A stretch of DNA of 64,000 nt from Myroides odoratimimus (lineage in GTDB: Bacteria; Bacteroidota; Bacteroidia; Flavobacteriales; Flavobacteriaceae), in NCBI RefSeq assembly GCF_030326305.1, contig NZ_JACAKB010000003.1:186163-250162 (forward strand), written 5' to 3'. The position numbers and the translations under genes are program-made. A model generated the notes under the pieces. The model was given only the letters and a program-made list of their open reading frames with translations. It was not told the DNA's origin and made no database searches. Of the stretch, positions 54,901 to 64,000 are shown piece after piece; the stretch's first letter is position 1; each line of letters begins with the position of its first letter.

Positions 54901-54926
54901 TAGATTTGTGATACTAACTAATCAAT
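54901..54926 (+). promoter_or_regulatory. SusC promoter-leader module, copy 4
   Basis: TAGATTTG (54901-54908), four bases, ACTAACTAATCAAT (54913-54926), then the ATG at 54934 after seven bases. Confidence 0.85.
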
Positions 54927-54933
54927 AATTAAA

Positions 54934-57900
54934 ATGAAATCAAAGTTTAAATGGATCTTAGTAGGGTCTCTTGCTTTTTTGGTGCAAGTAGGTTTTGCTC
55001 AGGAAAAGACTTTTAATGGGATTGTAAGCGAAGGTGGGCTTCCTCTTCCAGGTGTTTCCGTTACGATTTCTGGTACTTCAGAAGGTACTCAGACTGACCT
55101 TGACGGAAAGTATTCATTAAAAGTTAAAAAGGGAGATGTCATTATTTTCTCTTTTGTAGGAATGAAAGACATTAAACACACTGTAGGTGGTGAAGCTGTT
55201 TACAATGTGACTATGGCGAGCGATGAAGAAATGCTTGACGAAGTGGTAGTAACAGCTTTAGGTATTAAGCGTGACAAGAAAAAGTTAGGTTATTCTTCAC
55301 AAGAAGTTAAGGGAGATAATTTATCTGGATCAGGTCAGACAAATGCTGTTAATGCACTTTCAGGAAATGTTGCTGGTCTTCAAGTAACATCACCTTCTTC
55401 TATGGGTGGTTCTGCGCGTATCGTATTGCGTGGAGTGAAGTCTGTTACGGGGAATAATCAACCGTTAATTGTTGTGGATGGAGTGCCATTGGATAATAGT
55501 AACTTTGCTGATAGCAATATGCAACGTGGAGCTGGAGGTCGTGATTACGGAGATACTTCTGCTGACATTAATCCAGATGATATTGAATCTGTAACAGTAT
55601 TAAAAGGAGGGCCTGCTTCTGCACTTTATGGTAATAGAGGAGGTAATGGTGTAATTATCTATACTACTAAGTCTGCTAAAAATGGACGTACTGATATCGA
55701 GTTTAATACTGGATTGAGTTTTGAGAGCATTAATATTATGCCGAAACTTCAGACCTTGTATGGAGGGGGGTCTGCTAGTAAATTACCTACTGCTGTTATA
55801 GGTGGTAAAACGTATAACATTGCGGAGTATAAAGTAGATGAAAGTTGGGGACCTAAATTTGATGGTACACCATATTTACCATGGTATGCGTTCGATCCTG
55901 AGTTTGCTGATGATTATATGAAAGAAGTGCCTTGGCAAAAAGCCAAAAATGACGTTAAATCATTCTTCGATACTGGAATTACACATAGTCAATCTGTTTC
56001 TGTTGGAAAATCGTTTAAAGAGAGTAATGTAAGGATGTCTTTTAGTAACAATGTTACAGAAGGAGTAGTTCCAAACTCTAAATTGCAACGTAACAATTTT
56101 TCGGTTAATGCTTCTACGCAGTTGACAGATAAATTAAAGGCAGAGACTAACTTTAATTACGTTTATACAAAAGGATTTAATCGCCCTGAGGTAGGATATG
56201 GTGATAATTCTGTTGCACAAAAGTTCTTCCAATGGGGACAACGTCAAGTTGATTTTAAGAAATTAAAAGATTATAAACTTGCTAATGGAGATCAACGTTC
56301 TTGGAATAGAAATGCTTGGGATGATGGTACTCCTGCTTATTCTGATAATCCTTATTGGGTTGTTAATGAAAATACATCTCAAGATGTTCGTAATAGAATG
56401 TATGGGAATGTGAAGTTAACATATAATATTACAGATAAAATTTATGCTGTAGGTACTGTATATGGTGATCGTTATAGTTTTACAGTGGAGGAGCGTGTTG
56501 CTAAAGGATCCCAAGCTACGTCTAAGTATAGTATTATGAAACGTGATGTGTCAGAGTACAATTACGAAGGGCGTGTGCATTATGATGATCACTTTGGAGA
56601 TTTTGGACTTAACGCTTTTGTAGGTGTTAATAGAAGTGAAAAGCGCAGAGACTATGTTTATGGTACTACTGTTGGTGGGTTAGACTTACCTAATCTTTAT
56701 AACTTAAGTAATAGTGTTTCTGATGCGAAAGCAAGTAATGAGAAATTTCATTCAAGAACGAATAGTATTTTTGGGTCTGTTAGTTTGAATTATAAGGAAT
56801 TTTTATTCTTAGAGGGAACTATGCGTACGGATTGGTTTTCAACTGTTAAAAAATCAGTTACGTATCCTTCTGTAACAGGAACATTTATTTTCTCACAATT
56901 ATTGCCAGAAGTTGACTGGTTATCATTTGGTAAAGTTCGTTTAGGATGGGCGCAAGTTGGAAATGATACAGAGGCTTATAGAACAGCAGATTATTATAAT
57001 TTAGATGGACCATTTAACGGAAGTCCTACTTATTCATTAAGTGCAACTGCAAATAATCCTGATTTAAAACCAGAGATGATGACTACTAAAGAAATTGGAT
57101 TAGAAGCTGGTTTCTTAAATAATAGAGTAGGGTTTGAGGTTTCATATTATCAAATTGACACAAAGGATTTGATTACTCGTGTTCAGTATGATGCAGCTAG
57201 TGGATTTGCTTATCAATGGCAGAATGCTGGAGATATGAAAAACAAAGGTATTGAAGCTACAGTGAATTTAGCGCCTGTACGTACTGATGACTTCTCATGG
57301 GATATTACTTGGAACTTCTCTAAGAATAAAAATGAGTTGACTCGTTTAGCGGATGGTGTTAAATCTGTAGAAATCACACGTGCTCCATTCCAAGTTTCAT
57401 TACAAGGACAAGTGGGAGAAACTTATGGTCAAATTTATGGAACTGATTTTGTCTATGATGATCATGGAAATAAAGTTGTAGGTGCAGATGGTCTGTATCA
57501 AAAAACAGGTATTCAGGCATTAGGTTCTTATTTACCAGACTATAATATGGGACTTAGAAATAGTTTTAAGTATAAAAACTTTAGCTTAGGCGTGTTAATC
57601 GATATGCAAAAAGGAGGTAAATACTTCTCTACTTCACATATGTTTGGTATGTATACTGGTATGTTAGACAAGTCTGCAGAAAATGGTGTACGTGAAAATG
57701 GAATTATTCTTGATGGAGTTAAAGAAGATGGGACTAAAAATGATAAAGTAGTTTCTGGGCAGAAGTGGGCACAAAGCCACTATGGCGGTGTTGATGCACA
57801 AAACGTTTTTAACTCTGATTATATAAAATTACGCGAGATTTCTTTAGGATATGATTTGCCTACTAAATGGATAGGACCTTTCAAAGGGATTACTATCTCA

Positions 57901-58053
57901 GCTTATGGGCGTAACTTGTTTACATGGAACTTAGACTGGAAAGGAATGGATCCAGAAATGGCTTCTTACGGAAGTGGAAATATTCAAGCTATTGAAGGGG
58001 CTTCATTGCCTTCTACAAGAACTTATGGTATGAATGTTAAATTTAAATTCTAG
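54934..58053 (+). CDS. SusC/RagA-family TonB-dependent transporter, pair 4
   Basis: A 1039-residue transporter. The signal peptide ends at about VGFAQ; the CarboxypepD_reg-like domain (NGIVSEGGLPLPGVSVTISGT, about 27-100) is close to those of pairs 1-3. The plug reads ALGIKRDKKKLGYSSQEV, LSGNVAGLQVTSPSSMGG and QPLIVVDGVPLDNSN, a third SusC type often paired with SusD-like_2 lipoproteins, as here. The barrel ends TYGMNVKFKF. Its SusD partner follows eight bases later. Substrate unknown. Confidence 0.95.
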   Translation: MKSKFKWILVGSLAFLVQVGFAQEKTFNGIVSEGGLPLPGVSVTISGTSEGTQTDLDGKYSLKVKKGDVIIFSFVGMKDIKHTVGGEAVYNVTMASDEEMLDEVVVTALGIKRDKKKLGYSSQEVKGDNLSGSGQTNAVNALSGNVAGLQVTSPSSMGGSARIVLRGVKSVTGNNQPLIVVDGVPLDNSNFADSNMQRGAGGRDYGDTSADINPDDIESVTVLKGGPASALYGNRGGNGVIIYTTKSAKNGRTDIEFNTGLSFESINIMPKLQTLYGGGSASKLPTAVIGGKTYNIAEYKVDESWGPKFDGTPYLPWYAFDPEFADDYMKEVPWQKAKNDVKSFFDTGITHSQSVSVGKSFKESNVRMSFSNNVTEGVVPNSKLQRNNFSVNASTQLTDKLKAETNFNYVYTKGFNRPEVGYGDNSVAQKFFQWGQRQVDFKKLKDYKLANGDQRSWNRNAWDDGTPAYSDNPYWVVNENTSQDVRNRMYGNVKLTYNITDKIYAVGTVYGDRYSFTVEERVAKGSQATSKYSIMKRDVSEYNYEGRVHYDDHFGDFGLNAFVGVNRSEKRRDYVYGTTVGGLDLPNLYNLSNSVSDAKASNEKFHSRTNSIFGSVSLNYKEFLFLEGTMRTDWFSTVKKSVTYPSVTGTFIFSQLLPEVDWLSFGKVRLGWAQVGNDTEAYRTADYYNLDGPFNGSPTYSLSATANNPDLKPEMMTTKEIGLEAGFLNNRVGFEVSYYQIDTKDLITRVQYDAASGFAYQWQNAGDMKNKGIEATVNLAPVRTDDFSWDITWNFSKNKNELTRLADGVKSVEITRAPFQVSLQGQVGETYGQIYGTDFVYDDHGNKVVGADGLYQKTGIQALGSYLPDYNMGLRNSFKYKNFSLGVLIDMQKGGKYFSTSHMFGMYTGMLDKSAENGVRENGIILDGVKEDGTKNDKVVSGQKWAQSHYGGVDAQNVFNSDYIKLREISLGYDLPTKWIGPFKGITISAYGRNLFTWNLDWKGMDPEMASYGSGNIQAIEGASLPSTRTYGMNVKFKF

Positions 58054-58061
58054 AAACTCAC

Positions 58062-59732
58062 ATGAAAAAATATATGTATAAGATATCTCTTTTAGCTTGC
58101 GTTATAGCTTTTGTGAGCTGTGATAAAGACTTAGAAGATATCAATGTTAACCCTAATAAACCTTTGGAGGTACCAACGGGAGGGTTGTTTAATAAAGCGA
58201 ATAAAGATTTAATGACTAATACACGAGGGGTATTCCCTTCAGGGCGTATGTCGTTACCTTGGGTTCAGTATTCAGCTCAAAGAAATTATACTGATGAGGA
58301 TTTATATTTATTCCGTACAGGAGTGAATAATAGTTTATACACGGATATTTTTTTAGCAGCAAAAAACTATAAAGAAATAATAGATATTGTTACTAATGAG
58401 AATAATCAGATAAAAGTTCAAACTTATGGACATCCTGGAAATATGCTATCTGCGGCTCGTATAATGATCGTATATGCTCAGTTACAAGCTTTAGAGACGT
58501 ATGGTGATATACCTTATTATTCATATGGTAGTGATGATCCTGATTTTGAAGCAATGACTGTGGGTACTGCAAATGCAAAACCAACACCTAAATTTGCTCC
58601 TCAGGAGAAAATTTATAAAGATATGTTGAAGGAATTGAAGGAAGCAGCAGAAAGTATAGAATTGGATGCAAAGATTTTTAATGCTGGAGATTTTCTTTTT
58701 CAAAGTCCTCTTAAGATGCAAAGATTTGCAAATTCACTTAGATTGAAAATTGCAAATCGTGTTAAAAGTGTTATTCCTGAAGCTCAGGCACATATTGATG
58801 ATGCTGTTAAGGGAGGTGTTATGCAGTCTAATGACGATACAGTTGGATTAAAATTTCAGAATGATAAAGTTAATCCAGCACCTTTTTATAGAGGAGCTTT
58901 TATAGATAATCGTAATGACTTCGCTCCTACAAATACGTTTGTGGAGCTATTAAAAGGAGAGGAAAAAATGACAGGTAAAAAGAATCCTTTTAAAGGTATT
59001 GTGGATCCGCGTTTATTTAAAATGGTGGCTCCTAAGACACAATATCTACCTGTGAAGCAAGATGATGGTTCAGTAAAAATGGAAGAGGTTACTGTGCGTT
59101 TTAGAGCAACTGATGATATTCCTAGTATTGAAGGAATGAACTATATAGATCGCCCTGTTGAATTTTATGTTGGATTGCCTATAGGGATTGAAGGTGCTTT
59201 TACTGGCTCACAGATAGGAAGTGTATCTCAATTTGGTGGTGCTATTTATAAAGCCGATAAGGTAGAGGTGCTAATGGAGTATTCAGAAGTAGAGTTTATT
59301 CTATCAGAAGTAAATAAATGGAATGATACTAATTATAAAAATGGAATTAGAGCATCTATGCTTAGTTGGGGAATCGATCAGACAGAGATTGATAAGTATC
59401 TGAAAAGTGTGCCAGCGGCAAATGAAGAGAACGTTATGACACAAAAGTATATTGCTCTTTATATGCAGCCTTATGAAGCATGGTCTGAATACAGAAGAAC
59501 TAAATTCCCTAAAACATTCCTTTTACCTGGTGAAACAAGAGATCTTGTTGCACCTGGACCAAATGGAGAAACTCAGTATACATTTGTGCCAAAAGTAGAT
59601 CTGAAAGATTTACCTGAAAGAATTACATATCCTTCTGATATGGAACTTGTAAATAAGGCAAATAAAGATGCTGCAGCTGCTCGTATGGGTGGTGACAAAA
59701 TGGATACAAAACTTATCTGGGCTAAGAAATAA
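58062..59732 (+). CDS. SusD-like_2-family lipoprotein, pair 4
   Basis: A 556-residue lipoprotein; the signal ends at FVSC, Cys20, followed by DKDLEDINVNPNKPLEVPTGGLFNKANKDL. This opening, with LPWVQYSAQRNYTDEDLY and TYGDIPYY, marks the SusD-like_2 branch (nutrient-binding outer-membrane lipoprotein) rather than classical SusD/RagB. C-terminal QKYIALYMQPYEAWSEYRRTKFP is also typical. It belongs with the pair-4 SusC and ends the four-pair block with a UUCG terminator. Confidence 0.94.
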   Translation: MKKYMYKISLLACVIAFVSCDKDLEDINVNPNKPLEVPTGGLFNKANKDLMTNTRGVFPSGRMSLPWVQYSAQRNYTDEDLYLFRTGVNNSLYTDIFLAAKNYKEIIDIVTNENNQIKVQTYGHPGNMLSAARIMIVYAQLQALETYGDIPYYSYGSDDPDFEAMTVGTANAKPTPKFAPQEKIYKDMLKELKEAAESIELDAKIFNAGDFLFQSPLKMQRFANSLRLKIANRVKSVIPEAQAHIDDAVKGGVMQSNDDTVGLKFQNDKVNPAPFYRGAFIDNRNDFAPTNTFVELLKGEEKMTGKKNPFKGIVDPRLFKMVAPKTQYLPVKQDDGSVKMEEVTVRFRATDDIPSIEGMNYIDRPVEFYVGLPIGIEGAFTGSQIGSVSQFGGAIYKADKVEVLMEYSEVEFILSEVNKWNDTNYKNGIRASMLSWGIDQTEIDKYLKSVPAANEENVMTQKYIALYMQPYEAWSEYRRTKFPKTFLLPGETRDLVAPGPNGETQYTFVPKVDLKDLPERITYPSDMELVNKANKDAAAARMGGDKMDTKLIWAKK

Positions 59733-59755
59733 TTAGCTTATTAAGTATAAAATAG

Positions 59756-59781
59756 AAAGCCATCTTCGGATGGCTTTTTTT
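59756..59781 (+). terminator. Terminator of SusCD pair 4
   Basis: AAAGCCATC-TTCG-GATGGCTTT, a nine-base stem with a UUCG loop, then a T-run. Confidence 0.92.
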
Positions 59782-59801
59782 ATTTAATTCAAAAATAAAT
59801 T

Positions 59802-59809
59802 TACCTTTG
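59802..59809 (+). promoter_or_regulatory. Putative -7 box of the porin gene
   Basis: TACCTTTG matches TAnnTTTG and ends 16 bases before the ATG at 59826. No TTG is seen at the -33 distance. It differs from the SusC module, so this gene is probably not part of the same regulon. Confidence 0.5.
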
Positions 59810-59825
59810 TCCAAATTATATTTTT

Positions 59826-61808
59826 ATGAGAAAGTACCTAGGTGTTTTTCTATTGTTTTTTTGTTGTATGACTATCCATGCACAGTTTCAAACTTTAGAT
59901 ATGCAAGGAAGTTATAGACCTGATGGAGACCAAGATAAAAAAGAGAAGAAAGAAATAGGAAGCCTTAGACAGAAGGTAAAGAAAGACTCTGTGGCACCTA
60001 TCAGTGACTATAAGATAATCTCGATTAAGAATGATACGATAGCTGTTGATACAGCTCTATCTGTAAAGAAGCACTATGAGTTTAATTACTTAAGAAAGGA
60101 TCCTTTTGGGTTACTACAGTTTGCTAATGAAGGCCAGACTTATAATGTATTAAAATATAATTATAAAGCAAATCATGTTTTACCAGGTTTTGGTTTCGAA
60201 GCAAAACAATTTGCATACTTAAACGTAGAAGATATTAAGTATTATTCTGCACCTACACCTTATACTGATTTATACTATAGATCTGTAATGAAACAAGGAC
60301 AAAATCTAGATGCTTTTATTACCTTAAATACAAGTAAGAACTTAAATTTCTTTGTCGGATATAAAGGATTGCGTTCTCTTGGGAAATACATTAATCAACT
60401 GTCTTCAACAGGAAATTTTAGAATAGGATCTAGTTATCAATCAGAAAATAAAAAGTATTTGATGAGAGCTCACTTTACAGCTCAAGACATCATGAACAAA
60501 GAAAATGGAGGGATACGTGACTTAGATCTTTTCGAAAGTAGTGTTAAACCATATAATAAACGTGAACGTCTTAATGTGTATTATCGTGATGTTGAAACGA
60601 TGTTGAAAGGAAAGCGTTTATACTTAAATCATCAATATCAATTAAATAATTCTTTTAAGAATGGTATTCTACTGACTCATGAGTTTACCTATGAGGATAA
60701 GTTTTTTGAGTATCAACAAGCTGATATTAATAATCAATTTACTGATAAGACACACTTTGGAGAAGCATTTAATAGTAGTATAAATAATAAAACTAGATAT
60801 TACAATGTATTTAATAGAGTAGGAGCAGCGTATCAATCAGATGTGGCAGGACGCTTTGAAGGATTTGTTGATTTCTATAAATATAGATACCATTATAAGA
60901 GCATAGCACATATTGGCGGTGGTCTAATACCTGATCAGTTAGAGAAGAATATAACAATGTTAGGTGGTAGATATATTTATCATAAAGATAATTGGAAAGC
61001 AAATGTTTTAGCGAGCACATCTTTAGGTAATGATGAAACAAGGAATTTTGAAGCTAATTTAGATTATAAGTACTCAGAAGACATTGCATTTCAGTTAGGG
61101 TATCAAAATCTAAATAGAATGGGGAATTTAAACTATTATTTATATCAAAGTGATTATGTTAATTACAATTGGTATAATGAGTTTAAGAACGAAAAGATTA
61201 ATCAATTCGACGCTTCTGTGACTACACCATGGGTAAAGCTGTCAGGGACATATTCAGTATTAAAAGATAAATTATATTTTTCAAACGACGCTACTGAGTT
61301 TGATAAGTTTGGTATACCACAGCAAGTATTAGTTACACCTAAACAATATGGAGGTACAATAAACTATCTATCTATTCAAGCTGAGAAAGACTTTAGATTT
61401 GGTAAGTTTGGCTTAGATAATACATTCTTGTATCAGAAGGTTGATCAAAAAGATAATATCTTAAATGTACCAGAGTTTGTGACACGCAATACTTTATATT
61501 TCACAGATGCATTCTTTGATAAGGCTTTAAAGTTTCAGACAGGTATCACCTTGAGTTATTTTACGAAGTACTATGGAAATGACTATAATCCATTGATAGG
61601 AGACTTCTTTGTACAAGATAAAGTAGAAATAGGGAATTATCCAGTATTCGATTTCTTTATTAATATGAAGATTAGAACAGCTAGAATATATATTATGTTA
61701 GAGCACTTTAACTCTAGTATGACAGGATACAAGTATTATTCAGCACCTAATAATCCTTATAAGGATTTTACTTTGAGATTTGGGATAACTTGGAACTTCT
61801 TTACATAA
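59826..61808 (+). CDS. Putative porin (Bacteroidota beta-barrel family)
   Basis: A 660-residue outer-membrane protein with a signal peptide ending MTIHAQ. A polar segment (about 25-85) is followed by the family opening YEFNYLRKDPFGLLQFANEGQTYNVL, and then by alternating aromatic beta strands to the end (RFGITWNFFT, a typical C-terminal strand). The family is usually listed only as putative porin in flavobacteria; no substrate is known. It lies just after the SusCD block but has its own promoter box and a bidirectional terminator. Confidence 0.83.
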   Translation: MRKYLGVFLLFFCCMTIHAQFQTLDMQGSYRPDGDQDKKEKKEIGSLRQKVKKDSVAPISDYKIISIKNDTIAVDTALSVKKHYEFNYLRKDPFGLLQFANEGQTYNVLKYNYKANHVLPGFGFEAKQFAYLNVEDIKYYSAPTPYTDLYYRSVMKQGQNLDAFITLNTSKNLNFFVGYKGLRSLGKYINQLSSTGNFRIGSSYQSENKKYLMRAHFTAQDIMNKENGGIRDLDLFESSVKPYNKRERLNVYYRDVETMLKGKRLYLNHQYQLNNSFKNGILLTHEFTYEDKFFEYQQADINNQFTDKTHFGEAFNSSINNKTRYYNVFNRVGAAYQSDVAGRFEGFVDFYKYRYHYKSIAHIGGGLIPDQLEKNITMLGGRYIYHKDNWKANVLASTSLGNDETRNFEANLDYKYSEDIAFQLGYQNLNRMGNLNYYLYQSDYVNYNWYNEFKNEKINQFDASVTTPWVKLSGTYSVLKDKLYFSNDATEFDKFGIPQQVLVTPKQYGGTINYLSIQAEKDFRFGKFGLDNTFLYQKVDQKDNILNVPEFVTRNTLYFTDAFFDKALKFQTGITLSYFTKYYGNDYNPLIGDFFVQDKVEIGNYPVFDFFINMKIRTARIYIMLEHFNSSMTGYKYYSAPNNPYKDFTLRFGITWNFFT

Positions 61809-61820
61809 GAATTTATAAAT

Positions 61821-61863
61821 AAAAAAAGCGCAGTTTTACTCTTTGTAAAACTGCGCTTTTTTT
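61821..61863. terminator. Bidirectional terminator between porin and PNGase F-like gene
   Basis: AAAAAAAGCGCAGTTTTAC (61821-61839) pairs perfectly over 19 bases with 61845-61863 around TCTTT. The T-run serves the plus-strand porin, the A-run the minus-strand gene, whose stop codon overlaps the hairpin by two bases. Confidence 0.93.
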
Positions 61864-63547
61864 ATTCTCCAAAGAGAACACCTGATACATTCCAATAACT
61901 AAAGCTATTACCTTCTCTTCTTCCTTGCGGTATTTTGACTTCTAATGTATGTGTACCTTTCTTTATATCTCCTAAAGGAACCCAAATAGGTGGTGTGACA
62001 GTGCTCGGACACCAGTTAGAACGACTGAGGTCAGATGAAGATAATCCAGTCTCAAAATTACCAGAAGCTGGATTGTATTCTCTATAAGAGCCACAGTCTT
62101 GTCTCCATGGGAAGTAGTCTAACACTTTAGTAGAATCTAAGGTAATTGTATTTAGTTTAGGGTTAAATTCATCTCCATTCTCCCATCCGCCATGACCTGT
62201 TGTGATATACCTTAATCTAGCATTTTTGATATCAGTAGTTGTCGTAAAGGTTATTTTTAAACCTGTTGGAGATGCAAACATAATCGGATAGTTCTGACCA
62301 GCCATTTCCATTAGATTAGTAGTGTTAAAGATAGGCATCATCGTTGTCGTTTTATTAGCATTGCTCAGCCCGTCAGGATGGATAGTAATATCAGCACTTA
62401 TCTTATGGCCACCTTTATCATAATTGCCTATATATACCCCTACATACCATTCACTATTACTTAGTAGAGGTTGAAACTCAGAAATCTCTTGTCTATAATA
62501 CACCTTCTCTTGCCATTTATAATCAAGTACATCTATATGATTAAAGCCTTTGACACCAAATGGAGTGAAGAAGCGCATTAACTCTATAGGAGGAGTATAG
62601 TTTTGTGTAGCGATAACACCTTGAAATTTCTCTGTAGAATCTTGATTTTGATAGATCGGGAGTACCTCTATACCTTGTTCTAAAGCATCCATAAAAGAAA
62701 TTTCGTGATAATGAGGTATTAAGAACACACTACCTGTTCTATCATATGCATCACCATTAGACTGTTCTGTTAAGTTGACAAATATCTGATCAGTCGGTTT
62801 TATAGCAGGTATTTTTACTTTCGTAACAATCACTGTTCCTTTAGCGAAGCGCATTAGATTTGGTTTATTAATAACAGAGTCAGAGAAATTGACCAAATCA
62901 TCTTCGAATAGCTTAATTGTAGTAAACCTGCTTTTCCATAGTTCAGCTTTATAAGTTTTAGTATCTACCTCATGACTATCCTCTAGCTGTATATAGTCTT
63001 TTATATTCAGCTTTAAATCTTTGTTTATTTTATTAGCTATTGTTTTGTAAGTACCATTGCGATCTATTTCTAACACTAGACCGAGATTAGCACCTAATGA
63101 CATAGGGCTTCCTTTAATCTTTAGTTCATTAGTATACCATAAGGTGATTTTATTAGAATTAATTGTTATAGTCGCTTTATTACACTTATAGCCTAGTATT
63201 GTTTTGGTCTCTTTATGATGTGTGAAGGATTGGTCGGTATTTGGAAGCACCATCTTTATTTTATTCTTCTTAGTTAGATGAGCCACACTGTATTGAATAT
63301 TGTTTTTATAGTCGATATAAGTCTGTTCATAAGGATATTTCTCTAGCCCTACGTCGAGTTGTTTTTTCTTAGCGATAAAAGCATTATCCTCATTTGCTAT
63401 TAGGATTATGGGGTCTTCTACATTGATTATTTTATTGTTGGAGTAAGTATAGTATTCTATAAGTGTATTTTGGTTAGGTTTTTGTGCGTATATAATACTA
63501 GAAGACAAGGTCATAGTAATGCTAATGATGTAGAATAGTATTCTCAT
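61862..63547 (-). CDS. Secreted GLPGLI-like / PNGase F-like fusion protein
   Basis: A 561-residue protein with a signal peptide ending SIIYAQ. Residues about 25-190 resemble the GLPGLI family (ILGYKCNKATITI, LWYTNELKIKGSPM). Residues about 235-560 resemble peptide-N-glycosidase F. NGDAYDR (D269) parallels the catalytic DEWDR motif. GHGGWENGDEF (E460) parallels the region of the second catalytic acid, and the SRSNWCPSTVTPPIWVPL block (C513) parallels DRAGWCPG. An equivalent of the third active-site Glu (E118 of the Elizabethkingia enzyme) is not obvious. It probably removes N-glycans from glycoproteins outside the cytoplasm. Alignment was by eye. Confidence 0.8.
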   Translation of the reverse strand: MRILFYIISITMTLSSSIIYAQKPNQNTLIEYYTYSNNKIINVEDPIILIANEDNAFIAKKKQLDVGLEKYPYEQTYIDYKNNIQYSVAHLTKKNKIKMVLPNTDQSFTHHKETKTILGYKCNKATITINSNKITLWYTNELKIKGSPMSLGANLGLVLEIDRNGTYKTIANKINKDLKLNIKDYIQLEDSHEVDTKTYKAELWKSRFTTIKLFEDDLVNFSDSVINKPNLMRFAKGTVIVTKVKIPAIKPTDQIFVNLTEQSNGDAYDRTGSVFLIPHYHEISFMDALEQGIEVLPIYQNQDSTEKFQGVIATQNYTPPIELMRFFTPFGVKGFNHIDVLDYKWQEKVYYRQEISEFQPLLSNSEWYVGVYIGNYDKGGHKISADITIHPDGLSNANKTTTMMPIFNTTNLMEMAGQNYPIMFASPTGLKITFTTTTDIKNARLRYITTGHGGWENGDEFNPKLNTITLDSTKVLDYFPWRQDCGSYREYNPASGNFETGLSSSDLSRSNWCPSTVTPPIWVPLGDIKKGTHTLEVKIPQGRREGNSFSYWNVSGVLFGE

Positions 63548-63624
63548 AAGATTGGTTGGTGTGATTATAGTTTTTATAAAAATAGAGAAAACGAATTGAA
63601 TATAACTAATATGCGAATATATTT

Positions 63625-64000
63625 ATGAAAGAAGCTTTCCTACATTATGTTTGGGCAAATCAATTGTTCAATTCTAAAGACCTATATACTACATCTAACG
63701 AATCTCTCAGTATACTTTCTATAGGAACTTTTACTGGTCTAGATGGACCTGACTTTTTTAATGCAAGAATATGCATTGGAGATCAGGAATGGGCGGGTAA
63801 TATTGAGATACATATTAAGGCTTCTGATTGGTATGCACATCATCATGAGCGAGATCAGCGTTATGACAGTGTGATATTACATGTGGTATGGGAGTATGAC
63901 ATTCCAGTTTTTAGATTGGATGGTAGTGAGATAACTGTTTTCGTTTTGAAGAACTATGTAGATCAACAAGTAGTAGAGAAATGTACTCAACTCTTTTTGC
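63625..64000 (+). CDS. DUF2851 family protein, N-terminal part
   Basis: The first 125 codons; the gene continues past the right edge. MKEAFLHYVWANQLFNSKDL, GTFTGLDGPDFFNARICIGDQEWAGNIEIHIKASDWY and HHERDQRYDSVILHVVWEYD are the characteristic N-terminal blocks of DUF2851, a conserved Bacteroidota protein of about 420 residues and unknown function. The DW..H pattern with E in GNIEIH may indicate a metal or nuclease-like site, but that is only a guess. It is divergent from the PNGase F-like gene, with a 77-base intergenic region. Confidence 0.9.
   Translation, partial: MKEAFLHYVWANQLFNSKDLYTTSNESLSILSIGTFTGLDGPDFFNARICIGDQEWAGNIEIHIKASDWYAHHHERDQRYDSVILHVVWEYDIPVFRLDGSEITVFVLKNYVDQQVVEKCTQLFL

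Overview
The window looks like the chromosome of an AT-rich member of the Bacteroidota, family Flavobacteriaceae, and the gene content fits Myroides or a close relative. The genus is inferred from memory of the family. The family-level call rests on gldKLMN, four SusC/SusD pairs, the (TTG)-N19/20-TAnnTTTG promoters, and Bacteroidota-specific protein versions such as the 660-residue urocanase and the long aromatic amino acid hydroxylase. No phage, transposase, rRNA operon or CRISPR array was seen.

Layout. 1-2957 (minus): miaB, a sigma-54-type AAA+ regulator and the start of lptE. 2958-3844: a long gap with nested inverted repeats built on GTCCC/GGGAC. 3872-12286 (plus): topA, an arginase-fold protein that has lost metal ligands, then gldKLMN, the core of the type IX secretion/gliding motor. 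12357-15335: a FAD oxidoreductase and an ABC-F ATPase. 15449-16401: two identical initiator tRNA genes on the minus strand flanking a small membrane-protein gene. 16478-17134 (minus): a CatB-like acetyltransferase. 17291-22361 (plus): the GTPases era and der, then an outer-membrane beta-barrel protein. 22653-25847 (minus): an operon of M23 peptidase, MerR regulator, LemA and two TPM-domain proteins. 26072-30369 (plus): alaS, a GSCFA protein and a DUF4230 protein. 30364-34859 (minus): aromatic amino acid hydroxylase, a DUF4136 lipoprotein and hutU. 35040-38503 (plus): a tiny HExxH protein, an ACC-deaminase-like PLP enzyme, a glucosaminidase/LysM lipoprotein and hemL. 38793-39392 (minus): rnhB.

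39768-59781 is a block of four consecutive SusC/SusD pairs, each driven by its own copy of one promoter-leader module (TAGATTTG, then ACTAACTAATCAAT) and each closed by its own terminator. No glycoside hydrolase, sulfatase or dedicated regulator sits among them. After them come a putative porin (plus) and a convergent gene for a secreted protein that joins a GLPGLI-like N-terminal region to a PNGase F-like catalytic region, so N-glycoprotein deglycosylation lies next to the nutrient-import block. The window ends in the start of a DUF2851 gene.

The most unusual signal is non-coding. Three intergenic regions (about 3349-3463, 22466-22535 and 38588-38666) carry short words repeated and then followed by inverted copies. 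In the second and third, the repeat step is exactly 11 bases in both orientations. The words differ between loci while the architecture is shared, and no feature type I know explains it.
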